17,749 bases of DNA from CTSoil-075 sp964292325 (lineage in GTDB: Bacteria; Bacillota; Negativicutes; DSM-13327): contig CAXYVG010000078.1 of assembly GCA_964292325.1 (NCBI GenBank), positions 1-17,749 on the forward strand, read 5' to 3'. The notes under the pieces are model-generated. The model was not told the DNA's origin and did no database searches. It saw only the letters and a program-made list of their open reading frames with translations. This document shows positions 6,605-14,910 of this stretch, in pieces; the stretch's first letter is position 1, and every line of letters starts with the position of its first letter. The position numbers and the translations under genes are program-made.

Positions 6605-7889
6605 AACTGCATCGGTGGATGTGCGGGAATGTTTTTCTTTTTCTGAAGACAAGGTGAAAATGGCCCTAACTCATCTTCATGAATATGAAGAAATTAGTGA
6701 ATGCGTAATTGTATCGACTTGTAATCGTACTGAAATGTATGCCGTAGTCGATGATGCTGAAGATGGACTACAGGTCATGCAACAGTTTTTGCAACGAATG
6801 TCAGAAACACCTCTTGATATTGAAGATTTCTTTTTCTATGATGAGGAATCTTGTATTGAACATTTATTTCGGGTAACATCCAGTCTTGATTCTTTGATTA
6901 TTGGTGAAGGGCAGATTTTAAGTCAAGTCAAGAAAGCATATTCCATTGCCCGTGATGTGGGAACTACGAGTACGGTACTCAATACTTTATTTCATAGGGC
7001 AATTGCCGTTGGGAAAAAAGTGCGTACGGAAACCAAAATTGCTCATAGTACAGTATCGGTCAGTTATGCGGCAGTTGAATTGGCGAAAAAGGTATTTGGC
7101 GATTTGTCGACGTCCAATGTCTTGCTACTTGGAGCAGGAAAAATGGGCGAATTAACAGCGAAACATTTAGTGGACAATGGGGTACAAACTGTCTTTGTTT
7201 CCAATCGTAGATATGAACGGGCAGTTGAACTGGCATCTCAATTTAAAGGAATAGCGGTACCATTTGAAAACTTTATGAAAAGTGCAATAGAGGCTGACAT
7301 TATTATTACCTCGACTGGTGCTCCGCATTATATTATCCGGACCTGGGACATCGCGCATCTTATGCCGAAACGGCAAGGGAGACCGATTATTATTATTGAT
7401 ATTGCTGTACCAAGAGATGTAGAGCCAGAAGTGGCTGCAATCAATGGTGCTAGCTTATATAATATTGATGATTTGGAAGCGGTAGTAGAATCAAATATCC
7501 GTTTCCGGGAGCAAGAGGCGGCTATGGCCGAAGAAATTATTAGTAAAGAATTGTCAGAGCTTATGATGAAATTTCGTTATTTGTCACTTAGACCCATCAT
7601 GGCTCGTCTGACGGATAAAGCTGAGAGAATTCGCCAGCGGGAGTTAAAAAGAGCAATGGCTAAATTATCAGATGTGAACGCGGATCAGCGTAAAGCAATA
7701 GAGAATATGTCAAAGATGATTATGCGTAAAATGCTACGTGATCCGATGGTATGTATGAATCAAGCAGCATGTAATCAAGAAGAAGAATTTTATCTTGATG
7801 CAATACGTGATTTATTTAAACTTGACGCAATAGGAGAGGGCAGAAATCGTGAAAAGAAAAAAGCTTGTTATCGGTACGCGGGGCAGTAA
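6573..7889 (+). CDS. hemA: Glutamyl-tRNA reductase
   Basis: Reduces glutamyl-tRNA(Glu) to glutamate-1-semialdehyde with NADPH, the committed step of the C5 route. The N-terminal catalytic domain begins MQLVVLGLNHKTA and holds the nucleophile Cys50 in STCNRTEMY. The block SLIIGEGQILSQVK follows. The NADPH Rossmann motif NVLLLGAGKMGELTAKHL is near residue 190, and a helical dimerisation domain forms the C-terminus. Length (438) is normal. GGAGG at 6556-6560 lies 12 nt before the ATG, inside the end of the upstream gene. The last 41 nt overlap hemC in another frame, and the final residues (REKKKACYRYAGQ) are probably a by-product of that overlap. No haem-regulatory motif is evident at the N-terminus. 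Confidence 0.97.
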   Translation: MQLVVLGLNHKTASVDVRECFSFSEDKVKMALTHLHEYEEISECVIVSTCNRTEMYAVVDDAEDGLQVMQQFLQRMSETPLDIEDFFFYDEESCIEHLFRVTSSLDSLIIGEGQILSQVKKAYSIARDVGTTSTVLNTLFHRAIAVGKKVRTETKIAHSTVSVSYAAVELAKKVFGDLSTSNVLLLGAGKMGELTAKHLVDNGVQTVFVSNRRYERAVELASQFKGIAVPFENFMKSAIEADIIITSTGAPHYIIRTWDIAHLMPKRQGRPIIIIDIAVPRDVEPEVAAINGASLYNIDDLEAVVESNIRFREQEAAMAEEIISKELSELMMKFRYLSLRPIMARLTDKAERIRQRELKRAMAKLSDVNADQRKAIENMSKMIMRKMLRDPMVCMNQAACNQEEEFYLDAIRDLFKLDAIGEGRNREKKKACYRYAGQ

Positions 7890-8772
7890 ATTGGCATTAT
7901 GGCAGGCCAATTATATTGCAGATTGTATTACTAAGCAATATCCAGAGATAGAGGTAACCCTAAGTCACATTGTAACCATTGGTGATAAAATACTGGATGT
8001 GCCACTTGCTAAAATTGGTGGCAAAGGATTATTTACAAAAGAACTGGAAAATGCAATGCTTGATGGTGAGATTGATTTGGCAGTGCATAGTTTAAAAGAT
8101 ATGCCGACAGAACTTCCGCCTGGACTTATACTAGCGGCGATTACCGAGCGAACCGATCCGGGTGATGCTTTGATTAGTCCTAAATATCGTCATATTGATC
8201 AATTGCCCCAGGGGGCTAAAATCGGAACATCGAGTTTGAGGCGTAAGGCTCAGGTACTTAAATATAGGCCAGATCTTACGATTTGTGATCTGAGAGGCAA
8301 TCTTGATACCAGACTGAAAAAACTGGAGACAGAGGGTCTCGATGCAATCATATTAGCGGTTGCGGGCTTGAAACGTTTAGGTTGGCAGGATTTAATTACG
8401 CAGGTATTACCAAGTAATATTTGCTTACCAGCAGTAGGGCAAGGAGCACTGGCCATCGAAGCTCGCACGGATGACCAAGAAGTACGCAATATACTCGAAT
8501 TTCTCAATCATCAAGATTCACGCTACGCTGTAGAAGCAGAACGTTCCTATCTAGCAGAAGTAGAAGGCGGTTGCCAGATTCCGATTGGTGTATATGGCTA
8601 TCTTGATCAAGGAGTGTTACGATTAGAAGCTGCTATTTTATCAATTGATGGTACACAAGAAATTCGCCGGAGTATCAGTGGGGATCCGGCAGAGGCGATG
8701 CAGCTCGGACGTATGCTCGCGCAGAGGATGCTCGATGCTGGCGGAAGAGAAATCTTGCAAGAATTGAAATAA
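7849..8772 (+). CDS. hemC: Porphobilinogen deaminase (hydroxymethylbilane synthase)
   Basis: Polymerises four porphobilinogens into hydroxymethylbilane in the cytosol. It starts at GTG 7849 (MKRKKLVIGTRGSKLALWQ), 9 nt after AGGAGAGGG, within the end of hemA. Conserved blocks include GKGLFTKELE, DLAVHSLKDMPTELP, IGTSSLRRKAQ and DLRGNLDTRL. The dipyrromethane cofactor attaches to Cys242 in EGGCQIPIG, which is intact. Length of 307 is typical. It is followed after 27 nt by the CobA-HemD fusion that uses its product. Confidence 0.97.
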   Translation: MKRKKLVIGTRGSKLALWQANYIADCITKQYPEIEVTLSHIVTIGDKILDVPLAKIGGKGLFTKELENAMLDGEIDLAVHSLKDMPTELPPGLILAAITERTDPGDALISPKYRHIDQLPQGAKIGTSSLRRKAQVLKYRPDLTICDLRGNLDTRLKKLETEGLDAIILAVAGLKRLGWQDLITQVLPSNICLPAVGQGALAIEARTDDQEVRNILEFLNHQDSRYAVEAERSYLAEVEGGCQIPIGVYGYLDQGVLRLEAAILSIDGTQEIRRSISGDPAEAMQLGRMLAQRMLDAGGREILQELK

Positions 8773-8799
8773 TTCAAACCGATCAGGAGGAGAGAGAGA

Positions 8800-10326
8800 A
8801 TGAAACAAGGTATGGTATATCTAGTAGGTGCAGGGCCTGGTGATTATAAACTGATCAGTGTAAGGGCTCTTGAATATATACAAATTGCAGATACGATCGT
8901 ATATGATCGTTTAGCCGATGATCGACTGTTAATAGCGGCAAGGCCTGATGTGGAGTTGATTTATGTAGGGAAGGCTTCTAGTGATCACACAATGCGGCAA
9001 GATGATATTAATCAATTGCTAGTCGATAAAGCGAAGGAAGGAAAAGTCGTTGTTCGGCTAAAAGGCGGTGATCCTTTTGTTTTTGGACGGGGTGGTGAAG
9101 AGGCATTACTACTAGTGGAAAATGAGATACCTTTTGAAATCGTACCTGGTATTACGTCCGCAATCTCAGTACCTGCTTATGCTGGAATTCCAGTCACCCA
9201 TCGCGGTATCGCCACTTCTTTTGCCGTGGTGACAGGTCATGAAGATCCCACTAAGAGTGAATCAACCATTAAGTGGTCCCATTTGGCTACTGCTGTTGAT
9301 ACACTAGTATTTTTAATGGGAGTAGAAAAACTGCCTCATATTACGGAGAAGTTAATCGAACATGGACGGTCCGCTAACACTCCAGCAGCGGTGATTCGTT
9401 GGGGTACGAAACCGGAGCAACGTGTTCTGGTAACAACGGTAGGGCAAGCAGCGGCTGATGTGGCTAAAGCGGGTATTAAACCGCCAGCTATTTTTATCGT
9501 TGGCGAAGTTGTGACGCTGCGTGAGCAACTAGCATGGTTTGATCAGCGATTACTATTTGGCAAAACAGCATTAGTGACTAGGGCGCGGGAACAAGCAAGT
9601 GCATTAACTACAGAGCTTGAGACCTTAGGAGCTCAGTGTATAGAAGCGCCAGCCATTAAATTGGTAGAGCCTGAGAGTTATACAGAACTAGATACAGCGA
9701 TCGATCAATTACAACAATACAATTGGGTGATTTTTACTAGCGTAAACGGAGTAGAACATTTCTTTAAACGTTTGTATACCAAGAAATGTGATACCAGGTC
9801 GCTTGGCAATGCTAAAATTGCTGCGATTGGTGCGCAAACAGCAAGTAAGCTGAAGGAATATGGGATTATAGCGGATATTGTGCCATTAGAATTTAGAGCA
9901 GAAGGCATTGTTGAGGCATTAACGGGACGTATTGAAGCGGGTATGTCAGTACTCATTCCAAGAGCTCTTGTAGCTAGAGATATTTTACCTGACAAGTTGC
10001 GGGAACTAGGAGCGATTGTGGATGTAGTGCCTGTATACCGTACGATAACAGCGGATACGGATGGGCAGGTCATCGCTGAGAAACTACAGAATGGTGAAAT
10101 TGAGCTTGTGACTTTTACTAGCTCATCAACCGTGACGAATTTACTAACATTGTTAGGGCCTAAAGGGGCCGAGCTGGTACAAAAAGCAAAAGTGGCTTGT
10201 ATTGGTCCGATTACGGCAGGCACGTGCCTAGAACATGGTATTACTCCTGATGTGATTGCAGAAGAATATACCATTAAAGGAATGGTAAAGTCGATTGTAA
10301 GCATGTATAAGGGGGAAGGACAATGA
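8800..10326 (+). CDS. cobA-hemD: Fused uroporphyrinogen-III C-methyltransferase and uroporphyrinogen-III synthase (CobA-HemD)
   Basis: One 508-residue polypeptide with two enzymes. Residues 1-250 are SUMT/CobA: VYLVGAGPGDYKLISVRALE, KGGDPFVFGRGGEEA and GIPVTHRG, binding S-adenosylmethionine and methylating C2 and C7 of uroporphyrinogen III to precorrin-2. From about 253 (FGKTALVTRAREQ) it is HemD, which closes hydroxymethylbilane to uroporphyrinogen III, with NWVIFTSVNGVEHFF and ELVTFTSSSTVTNLL as the recognisable blocks. Physiologically the HemD half acts first. The start ATG follows AGGAGG with a 9-nt gap. This order of fusion is common in clostridia and Negativicutes and may channel product towards sirohaem and B12. 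The stop overlaps the hemB start as ATGA. Confidence 0.96.
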   Translation: MKQGMVYLVGAGPGDYKLISVRALEYIQIADTIVYDRLADDRLLIAARPDVELIYVGKASSDHTMRQDDINQLLVDKAKEGKVVVRLKGGDPFVFGRGGEEALLLVENEIPFEIVPGITSAISVPAYAGIPVTHRGIATSFAVVTGHEDPTKSESTIKWSHLATAVDTLVFLMGVEKLPHITEKLIEHGRSANTPAAVIRWGTKPEQRVLVTTVGQAAADVAKAGIKPPAIFIVGEVVTLREQLAWFDQRLLFGKTALVTRAREQASALTTELETLGAQCIEAPAIKLVEPESYTELDTAIDQLQQYNWVIFTSVNGVEHFFKRLYTKKCDTRSLGNAKIAAIGAQTASKLKEYGIIADIVPLEFRAEGIVEALTGRIEAGMSVLIPRALVARDILPDKLRELGAIVDVVPVYRTITADTDGQVIAEKLQNGEIELVTFTSSSTVTNLLTLLGPKGAELVQKAKVACIGPITAGTCLEHGITPDVIAEEYTIKGMVKSIVSMYKGEGQ

Positions 10327-11300
10327 CGAATTTGATTCACCGTCCACGCAGACTTAGAGCTTCTGCTGGTATTCGGAATTTAGTTCGCGAAACAAGGCTG
10401 GATGTTGCCAGTTTAGTATATCCATTATTTATTGTTCCCGGAAGCGAGGTACGTAATGAGATTTCTTCCATGCCAGGCGTTTTTCATTTGTCACCGGATA
10501 TGGCAGTAAAAGAAGCCCGCGAAGCTTATGAACTGGGTATACCAGCAGTGATTATCTTTGGCATTCCGGAATACAAAGATGCAGAGGGATCAAGTGCTTG
10601 GGATATGAATAGTCCTGTTCAAAAGGCTATGAGTATGATTAAGGCTGCATTGCCTGATATAGTTATCATTGGTGATGTTTGTTTATGCGAATATACAAGT
10701 CATGGTCATTGTGGCCTTTTAAATGGTCATGATGTAGATAATGATAGTACGCTCGAACTACTGGCAAGAGTAGCTGTCAGTCAGGTGCAAGCTGGAGCCG
10801 ATATGATCGCCCCTTCTGATATGATGGATGGGCGGATAGAGGCGATTCGTAGTGCGTTAGATGAAAATGGGTATAGTAATATATCAATTATGTCCTATGC
10901 GGTCAAATATGCTTCAGCCTACTATGGACCGTTTCGTGATGCAGCCCAATCAGCGCCACAGTTTGGTGATCGCCAGAGTTATCAAATGGATCCTGCAAAT
11001 CGGCGAGAGGGCATCCGAGAAGTAAAGCTTGATATTGGCGAAGGTGCTGATATTATTATGGTCAAACCAGCACTGGCTTATTTAGATATTATTCGTGATG
11101 TGAGAAATAATTTTGATTGTCCTGTAGCTGCTTATAATGTAAGCGGAGAATATGCGATGGTGAAAGCGGCTGCAGCAAATGGTTGGATTGAAGAAAGGCG
11201 TACCGTCATGGAAACATTGCTTAGCATGAAACGGGCGGGAGCGGATATTATTATTACCTATCATGCAATGGACGTTGCACGTTGGTTGCAAGAGAAGTAG
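10323..11300 (+). CDS. hemB: Porphobilinogen synthase (5-aminolevulinate dehydratase), Zn-type
   Basis: Condenses two 5-aminolevulinates into porphobilinogen. The catalytic lysines are Lys195 (SYAVKYASAYYGPFRDA) and Lys248 (MVKPALAYLDII). The metal site is the cysteine-rich version, with Cys120, Cys122 and Cys130 in DVCLCEYTSHGHCG, so this is a zinc-dependent enzyme rather than the Mg-only class with Asp/Ala at these places. The allosteric Mg-site block and full length (325) look normal. The start overlaps the preceding stop by 4 nt; GGGGGAAGG lies just upstream. hemL follows 15 nt later. Confidence 0.97.
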   Translation: MTNLIHRPRRLRASAGIRNLVRETRLDVASLVYPLFIVPGSEVRNEISSMPGVFHLSPDMAVKEAREAYELGIPAVIIFGIPEYKDAEGSSAWDMNSPVQKAMSMIKAALPDIVIIGDVCLCEYTSHGHCGLLNGHDVDNDSTLELLARVAVSQVQAGADMIAPSDMMDGRIEAIRSALDENGYSNISIMSYAVKYASAYYGPFRDAAQSAPQFGDRQSYQMDPANRREGIREVKLDIGEGADIIMVKPALAYLDIIRDVRNNFDCPVAAYNVSGEYAMVKAAAANGWIEERRTVMETLLSMKRAGADIIITYHAMDVARWLQEK

Positions 11301-11315
11301 AGGAGGATATTACGA

Positions 11316-12629
11316 ATGGTGCGTAGTCTAGAAAAATCAACAGAGGCTTTTGCGGAAGCCAAACAATATATTCCGGGTGGCGTCAATAGTCCCGTTCGTT
11401 CATTTCGCAGCGTAGGTGGCACACCACCTTTTATTGCCAGAGCAACAGGAAGCTATTTGTATGATATTGATGGAAACCAATATATTGATTATATTGGTTC
11501 ATGGGGTCCAATGATTTTAGGGCATGCCCATCCTGCAGTGACGAAGGCTTTAACGGAGGCTATTTCTCGCGGAACTAGCTATGGAGCACCGACACTGCTG
11601 GAGACGGAACTATCTAAGTTAGTCAATCAAGCTGTTCCATCTATGGAACTAGTGCGGATGGTTAATTCCGGTACGGAAGCGACGATGAGTGTACTGCGAT
11701 TGGCGAGAGCTTATACAAAGCGAAGTAAAATTGTTAAATTTGTTGGCTGTTATCATGGTCATCATGATAGTTTGCTGATTAAAGCTGGTTCTGGCTTAGC
11801 TACATTAGGAGTACCAGATAGTCCTGGAGTACCAGATGCGATTGCAAGTGGGACCATTTCGGTAGCTTATAATGATGCAACTGAACTAGCGGAAGTGTTT
11901 CGTCAATATGGTGAAGAAATTGCTGCTGTGATTATCGAGCCTATCGCAGGGAATATGGGGATGGTATTGTCACACGAAGGATATTTGGCAAAAGTACGGG
12001 AGATCACGCAGCAGTATGGCGCTTTACTAATATTTGATGAAGTCATGACTGGTTTTCGCGTTGCTTATGGTGGAGCACAGTCTGTTTATGGCATTACACC
12101 TGACCTGACTTGTTTAGGCAAGATTATTGGTGGTGGTTTACCAGTTGGTGCGTATGGCGGACGACGCGATATCATGGAAATGATTTCGCCAGCAGGACCT
12201 GTTTATCAGGCGGGGACATTAAGTGGTAATCCATTGGCAATGACTGCTGGTATTACTACATTGAAGATCTTGTCAGAAAACGCGGATATATATCCAAAAC
12301 TAGCTCAAAAAACGAGAGCCTTATGTGCAGGAATTCGCACGCAAGGCGAAAAATTTAATTTTCAGTGTCAATATCATCAGCTGGGCGCGATGTTTGGCAT
12401 GTTCTTTACCGAGCAACCAGTATATGATTATGAGAGTGCGAAAACGTCTGATATTGGCGCTTTTAATGTCTTTTTTAACGCCATGTTGCAGCAAGGCATA
12501 TATTTAGCTCCTTCTCAGTTTGAAGCTGGATTTATGTCTGCAGCCCATTCCGATGCAGATATTGCCACTACCGTGGCTGCGAGTGCTTATGCCTTTGGCA
12601 AAGTAAAAGAGTATTATCAACGGAAATGA
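11316..12629 (+). CDS. hemL: Glutamate-1-semialdehyde 2,1-aminomutase
   Basis: A PLP enzyme of the class III aminotransferase fold that turns glutamate-1-semialdehyde (made by HemA) into 5-aminolevulinate. The PLP lysine is Lys269 in LGKIIGGGLPVGAYGG. Other family signatures are GGVNSPVR near the N-terminus, NSGTEATMSVLRLARAYT, GCYHGHHD and FDEVMTGFR. Length of 437 is normal. RBS AGGAGG (11301-11306) precedes the ATG by 9 nt. It is the last gene of the operon, although it acts directly after HemA, the second gene. A strong terminator follows. Confidence 0.97.
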   Translation: MVRSLEKSTEAFAEAKQYIPGGVNSPVRSFRSVGGTPPFIARATGSYLYDIDGNQYIDYIGSWGPMILGHAHPAVTKALTEAISRGTSYGAPTLLETELSKLVNQAVPSMELVRMVNSGTEATMSVLRLARAYTKRSKIVKFVGCYHGHHDSLLIKAGSGLATLGVPDSPGVPDAIASGTISVAYNDATELAEVFRQYGEEIAAVIIEPIAGNMGMVLSHEGYLAKVREITQQYGALLIFDEVMTGFRVAYGGAQSVYGITPDLTCLGKIIGGGLPVGAYGGRRDIMEMISPAGPVYQAGTLSGNPLAMTAGITTLKILSENADIYPKLAQKTRALCAGIRTQGEKFNFQCQYHQLGAMFGMFFTEQPVYDYESAKTSDIGAFNVFFNAMLQQGIYLAPSQFEAGFMSAAHSDADIATTVAASAYAFGKVKEYYQRK

Positions 12630-12640
12630 AAATGATATAG

Positions 12641-12689
12641 AAATAGACTGTTCGAAAGCTTTTTTAGCTCTCGAACAGTCTATTTTTTT
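12641..12689. terminator. Long hairpin terminator closing the tetrapyrrole operon
   Basis: AATAGACTGTTCGA (12642-12655) pairs with 12671-12684 over 14 bp. After one A-C mismatch, AGCT/AGCT extends the stem to a short T loop. TTTTTTT follows at 12683-12689. It lies between hemL and the convergent minus-strand gene and may serve both, though the T-tract favours the + direction. Confidence 0.88.
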
Positions 12690-12712
12690 ACCATAATAAA
12701 ATTTTAGGAAAT

Positions 12713-13453
12713 TTAATCGTCACCACGTAAGATACTGATTAAACGTAGAATTTCCCAGTACAGCCATATCAAAGTAACCATAAGGCCAAACGCACCAACC
12801 CACTCCATATAAGCAGGTGCACCGCTATTGGCACCTCTTTCGATATTATCGAAATCTAAGATTAGATTCAGAGCGGCAACGCCGATTACAACTAGGCTGA
12901 AAATGATGCCAAATAGACCGCCTTGGAGAAATGGAATGGCAATACCAAACATACCTAATAGTAATTTAACCATATAGATTACAAAAATACCACCGGTAGC
13001 AACCGTGATAATCGAGCGGAACTTTTCAGTGGCTTGAATTAAACCAAACTTATAAGAAGCTAGCATTGCTAATGCTACGCCCATCGTCAATGAAACCGCT
13101 TGAAAAGCAATACCACCGTAGCTTCGTGCTAATAACGTGGTAATCGCACCAAGGGCAAAACCTTCAAAGAGGGCGTATAAGGGTGCCGTTATATGACATG
13201 ATTGAGGTCTGAAGATCGAAACAAATCCGAAAATCAGCGACCCTACGGTACCCACTATAGAGAATAACGCTACCGTAGCGAAGTTGTGAGTCATCATCAA
13301 GTAAAGCCAAGTCGAGAACGATGATAATGCGACTAAAAACAGCAAGTAAAAACTCTTTGTGACGGTGCCACTTACTGTCATGGTTTCATTACCAGTAATC
13401 CTTTGTGGTTTAGTAAAAATATCATTATTGAATACTGGATTCGTGTTTTTCAT
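12713..13453 (-). CDS. Bax inhibitor-1/YccA family integral membrane protein
   Basis: A 246-residue membrane protein with about seven hydrophobic segments. The start is ATG 13453, set by AGGAGG with a 6-nt gap; the in-frame start at 13483 has no such site. The cytoplasmic N-terminus has the NPVFN motif typical of the prokaryotic branch, and the family blocks LYALFEGFALGAITTLL and LNLILDFDNIERGA are present, ending with an acidic C-terminus after a WLYWEILRLISIL helix. Relatives such as BsYetJ act as pH-sensitive calcium leak channels, with an aspartate pair near the C-terminus; a function here is inference only. It is a single minus-strand gene with its own promoter, unrelated to the haem genes. 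Confidence 0.9.
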   Translation of the reverse strand: MKNTNPVFNNDIFTKPQRITGNETMTVSGTVTKSFYLLFLVALSSFSTWLYLMMTHNFATVALFSIVGTVGSLIFGFVSIFRPQSCHITAPLYALFEGFALGAITTLLARSYGGIAFQAVSLTMGVALAMLASYKFGLIQATEKFRSIITVATGGIFVIYMVKLLLGMFGIAIPFLQGGLFGIIFSLVVIGVAALNLILDFDNIERGANSGAPAYMEWVGAFGLMVTLIWLYWEILRLISILRGDD

Positions 13454-13472
13454 AATAGTCCTCCTATGTAAT

Positions 13473-13503
13473 AGTAGAATCATCTTTTGTAGATTATTCT
13501 ACT
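13473..13503. repeat. Inverted repeat in the leader of the Bax inhibitor gene
   Basis: AGTAGAAT (13473-13480) and ATTCTACT (13496-13503) are perfect 8-bp inverted arms with a 15-nt gap, between the -10 and the ribosome-binding site of the minus-strand gene. It could be an operator or a 5' hairpin. Confidence 0.45.
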
Positions 13504-13506
13504 TCT

Positions 13507-13515
13507 ATTATAGCA
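13507..13515 (-). promoter_or_regulatory. Extended -10 promoter of the Bax inhibitor gene
   Basis: On the minus strand TGCTATAAT, a perfect extended -10, lies about 54 nt before the ATG. The -35 region is poor, as is usual when the extended element is present. Confidence 0.6.
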
Positions 13516-13557
13516 AAAATATGTTAGTATAGTCATTATTTTTTCAGACACTTTCGC

Positions 13558-13576
13558 ATAGTATATAGCATACTAT
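13558..13576. repeat. Palindromic operator-like repeat upstream of the 168-residue protein
   Basis: ATAGTAT (13558-13564) and ATACTAT (13570-13576), perfect arms with a 5-nt centre, end 10 nt before the AGGAGG of the gene at 13601. It overlaps the only -10-like sequences (TACTAT, TATATT) and so could be a repressor site; no good -35 is visible. Confidence 0.45.
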
Positions 13577-13600
13577 ATTTTAGTTAAGGAGGGGATCAAT

Positions 13601-14107
13601 ATGGAAGACGATAGAAAGCCAAAGCATGTTCATTGTGATGGTTGTTGTAATTTGGATTTTGAAGTGATGCCTGCGAATCGACCAACCATGATTTCGGCAC
13701 CTTTTTGGGCTCAGGCAACAGCGGAAGGTGAAATGTGTGGTCAAGGAAATGAAGGACATATTCAAATATCAGCTAAAGGTCTAGTGGTTTTTGGTGTCTA
13801 TACATTATTTTTTGCGACAGATAAAGGACCTTTCCCAGCAGGGCCACGAATGGCTGATTACACGGGAGATGGTTTTGATCCAAACCGATTAGTTGTCAAT
13901 GGGGAAGGTATATTGAGTTATTATGTTGCGCCACTAGATTTTAACCCATTCAAGGGTATTCCGACTTCCACAGGGCTCGCAAAAATTATTGGTGTGACTA
14001 TTAACTATCATCCGAATGGTAATACCAATGGATTAAGTCCAGGGGTTCCGAATGTAGATGTCTTTGATCAACTTGTTTCTCCTATGTGTTATCCGCGTGT
14101 TGACTAA
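13601..14107 (+). CDS. Hypothetical protein with Cys/His-rich N-terminus
   Basis: A 168-residue soluble protein that I do not recognise. The start is supported by AAGGAGGGG 7 nt upstream. There is no signal peptide or membrane helix. The N-terminus carries HVHCDGCC (His9, His11, Cys12, Cys15, Cys16), a potential metal site, with further cysteines near the middle and at the C-terminus (MCYPRVD). The body is rich in Gly, Pro, Phe and Tyr, with a string of short strand-like segments (GLVVFGVYTLFFATD, GILSYYVAPLDF, AKIIGVTINYHP), suggesting a beta-rich compact domain. It is a single gene between a possible operator and a strong terminator. Function unknown. Confidence 0.8.
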   Translation: MEDDRKPKHVHCDGCCNLDFEVMPANRPTMISAPFWAQATAEGEMCGQGNEGHIQISAKGLVVFGVYTLFFATDKGPFPAGPRMADYTGDGFDPNRLVVNGEGILSYYVAPLDFNPFKGIPTSTGLAKIIGVTINYHPNGNTNGLSPGVPNVDVFDQLVSPMCYPRVD

Positions 14108-14162
14108 CAATTGATTCTGTAGAGAATGTACAGGATTTAGCTGTTAAGATATTTATTGCAAC

Positions 14163-14216
14163 AGGACTAGTATCTGATTATTTTGGTAAAATAATCAGAT
14201 ACTAGTCCTATTTTTC
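14163..14216 (+). terminator. Very long perfect hairpin terminator
   Basis: Arms 14163-14184 and 14188-14209 pair perfectly over 22 bp with a 3-nt loop (GGT), followed by ATTTTTC. It ends the 168-residue protein gene. The stem is unusually long but has the T-tract of an intrinsic terminator. Confidence 0.85.
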
Positions 14217-14246
14217 TTGCTTTTTATAAAGACAAAAGCATAAAAT
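14217..14246 (+). promoter_or_regulatory. Candidate promoter of the RNase H unit
   Basis: TTGCTT (14217-14222), an 18-nt spacer and TAAAAT (14241-14246). Initiation near 14253 would leave a leader of about 26 nt with AAGGAGA before ATG 14279. The -35 equals that proposed for the livJ promoter. Confidence 0.45.
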
Positions 14247-14278
14247 AGAAAGGTATATTAAAAAAATAAGGAGAGTAT

Positions 14279-14899
14279 ATGGCAGAAAAAAAAGTATATG
14301 CTGTTAGAAAAGGACGTCAAGTAGGGTTATTTTATAGCTGGCCAGCTTGCCAGGAGCAAATTAAAGGGTATTCAGGTGCTGAATATAAAAGCTTTAAAAC
14401 GGAGGAAGATGCGAAGAACTATTTGGTAGGTAACAGCAGTTCGACGCCGCTACTAGGGCTTGAGATAATTGAACTTTCTACAGATACTATGATTGCCTAT
14501 GTGGATGGCAGTTATAATGTGGCCACTACAGAGTACTCAGCAGGTGTTGTAGCTTTGTGGCAAGGCAAAGAGATGACATTTAGTCAAAAGGCTGATGATC
14601 CCAATCTGAAAAGTATGCGTAATGTAGCAGGCGAAATCATGGGCGCTCAGATTGCTATGAAGTATGCCTTAGACCAACAGGCGAAGGCAATTGTGATCTA
14701 CCATGATTATGAAGGAATTGAAAAATGGTGTACCAATGCTTGGGAAGCGAAACAGCCAGGAACGCAACAATATAAAAAATATTATCAGCAGATAGCGCAG
14801 CATCTAGACATTCGCTTTGTAAAGGTCAAAGCCCACTCTGGTGATCAATATAATGAACAAGCAGATCAGTTGGCAAAAGCTGCATTGCAGTTACGATAG
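14279..14899 (+). CDS. rnhA: Viroplasmin-type ribonuclease H
   Basis: Cleaves the RNA strand of RNA-DNA hybrids. Residues 1 to about 50 (KVYAVRKGRQVGLFYSWPACQ and KSFKTEEDAKNYL) form the viroplasmin/RNase H1 hybrid-binding domain. From about 70 comes the RNase H fold with the full catalytic set: Asp76 (AYVDGSY), Glu119 (AGEIMGA), Asp143 (YHDYEGI) and Asp196 (EQADQLA), with His in the VKAHSGDQYN loop. Length 206 fits the two-domain bacterial form. It starts at ATG 14279 after AAGGAGA. It is followed 11 nt later by a small protein gene, probably cotranscribed. Such proteins can be chromosomal housekeeping or phage derived; nothing else nearby is clearly phage. Confidence 0.93.
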   Translation: MAEKKVYAVRKGRQVGLFYSWPACQEQIKGYSGAEYKSFKTEEDAKNYLVGNSSSTPLLGLEIIELSTDTMIAYVDGSYNVATTEYSAGVVALWQGKEMTFSQKADDPNLKSMRNVAGEIMGAQIAMKYALDQQAKAIVIYHDYEGIEKWCTNAWEAKQPGTQQYKKYYQQIAQHLDIRFVKVKAHSGDQYNEQADQLAKAALQLR

Positions 14900-14910
14900 G
14901 AGGAATAGTT

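Noticed and set aside
9705..10340. 211-codon minus-strand ORF
   Set aside because: Lies entirely antisense to the HemD half of the fusion gene, which is clearly real; no initiation signals.
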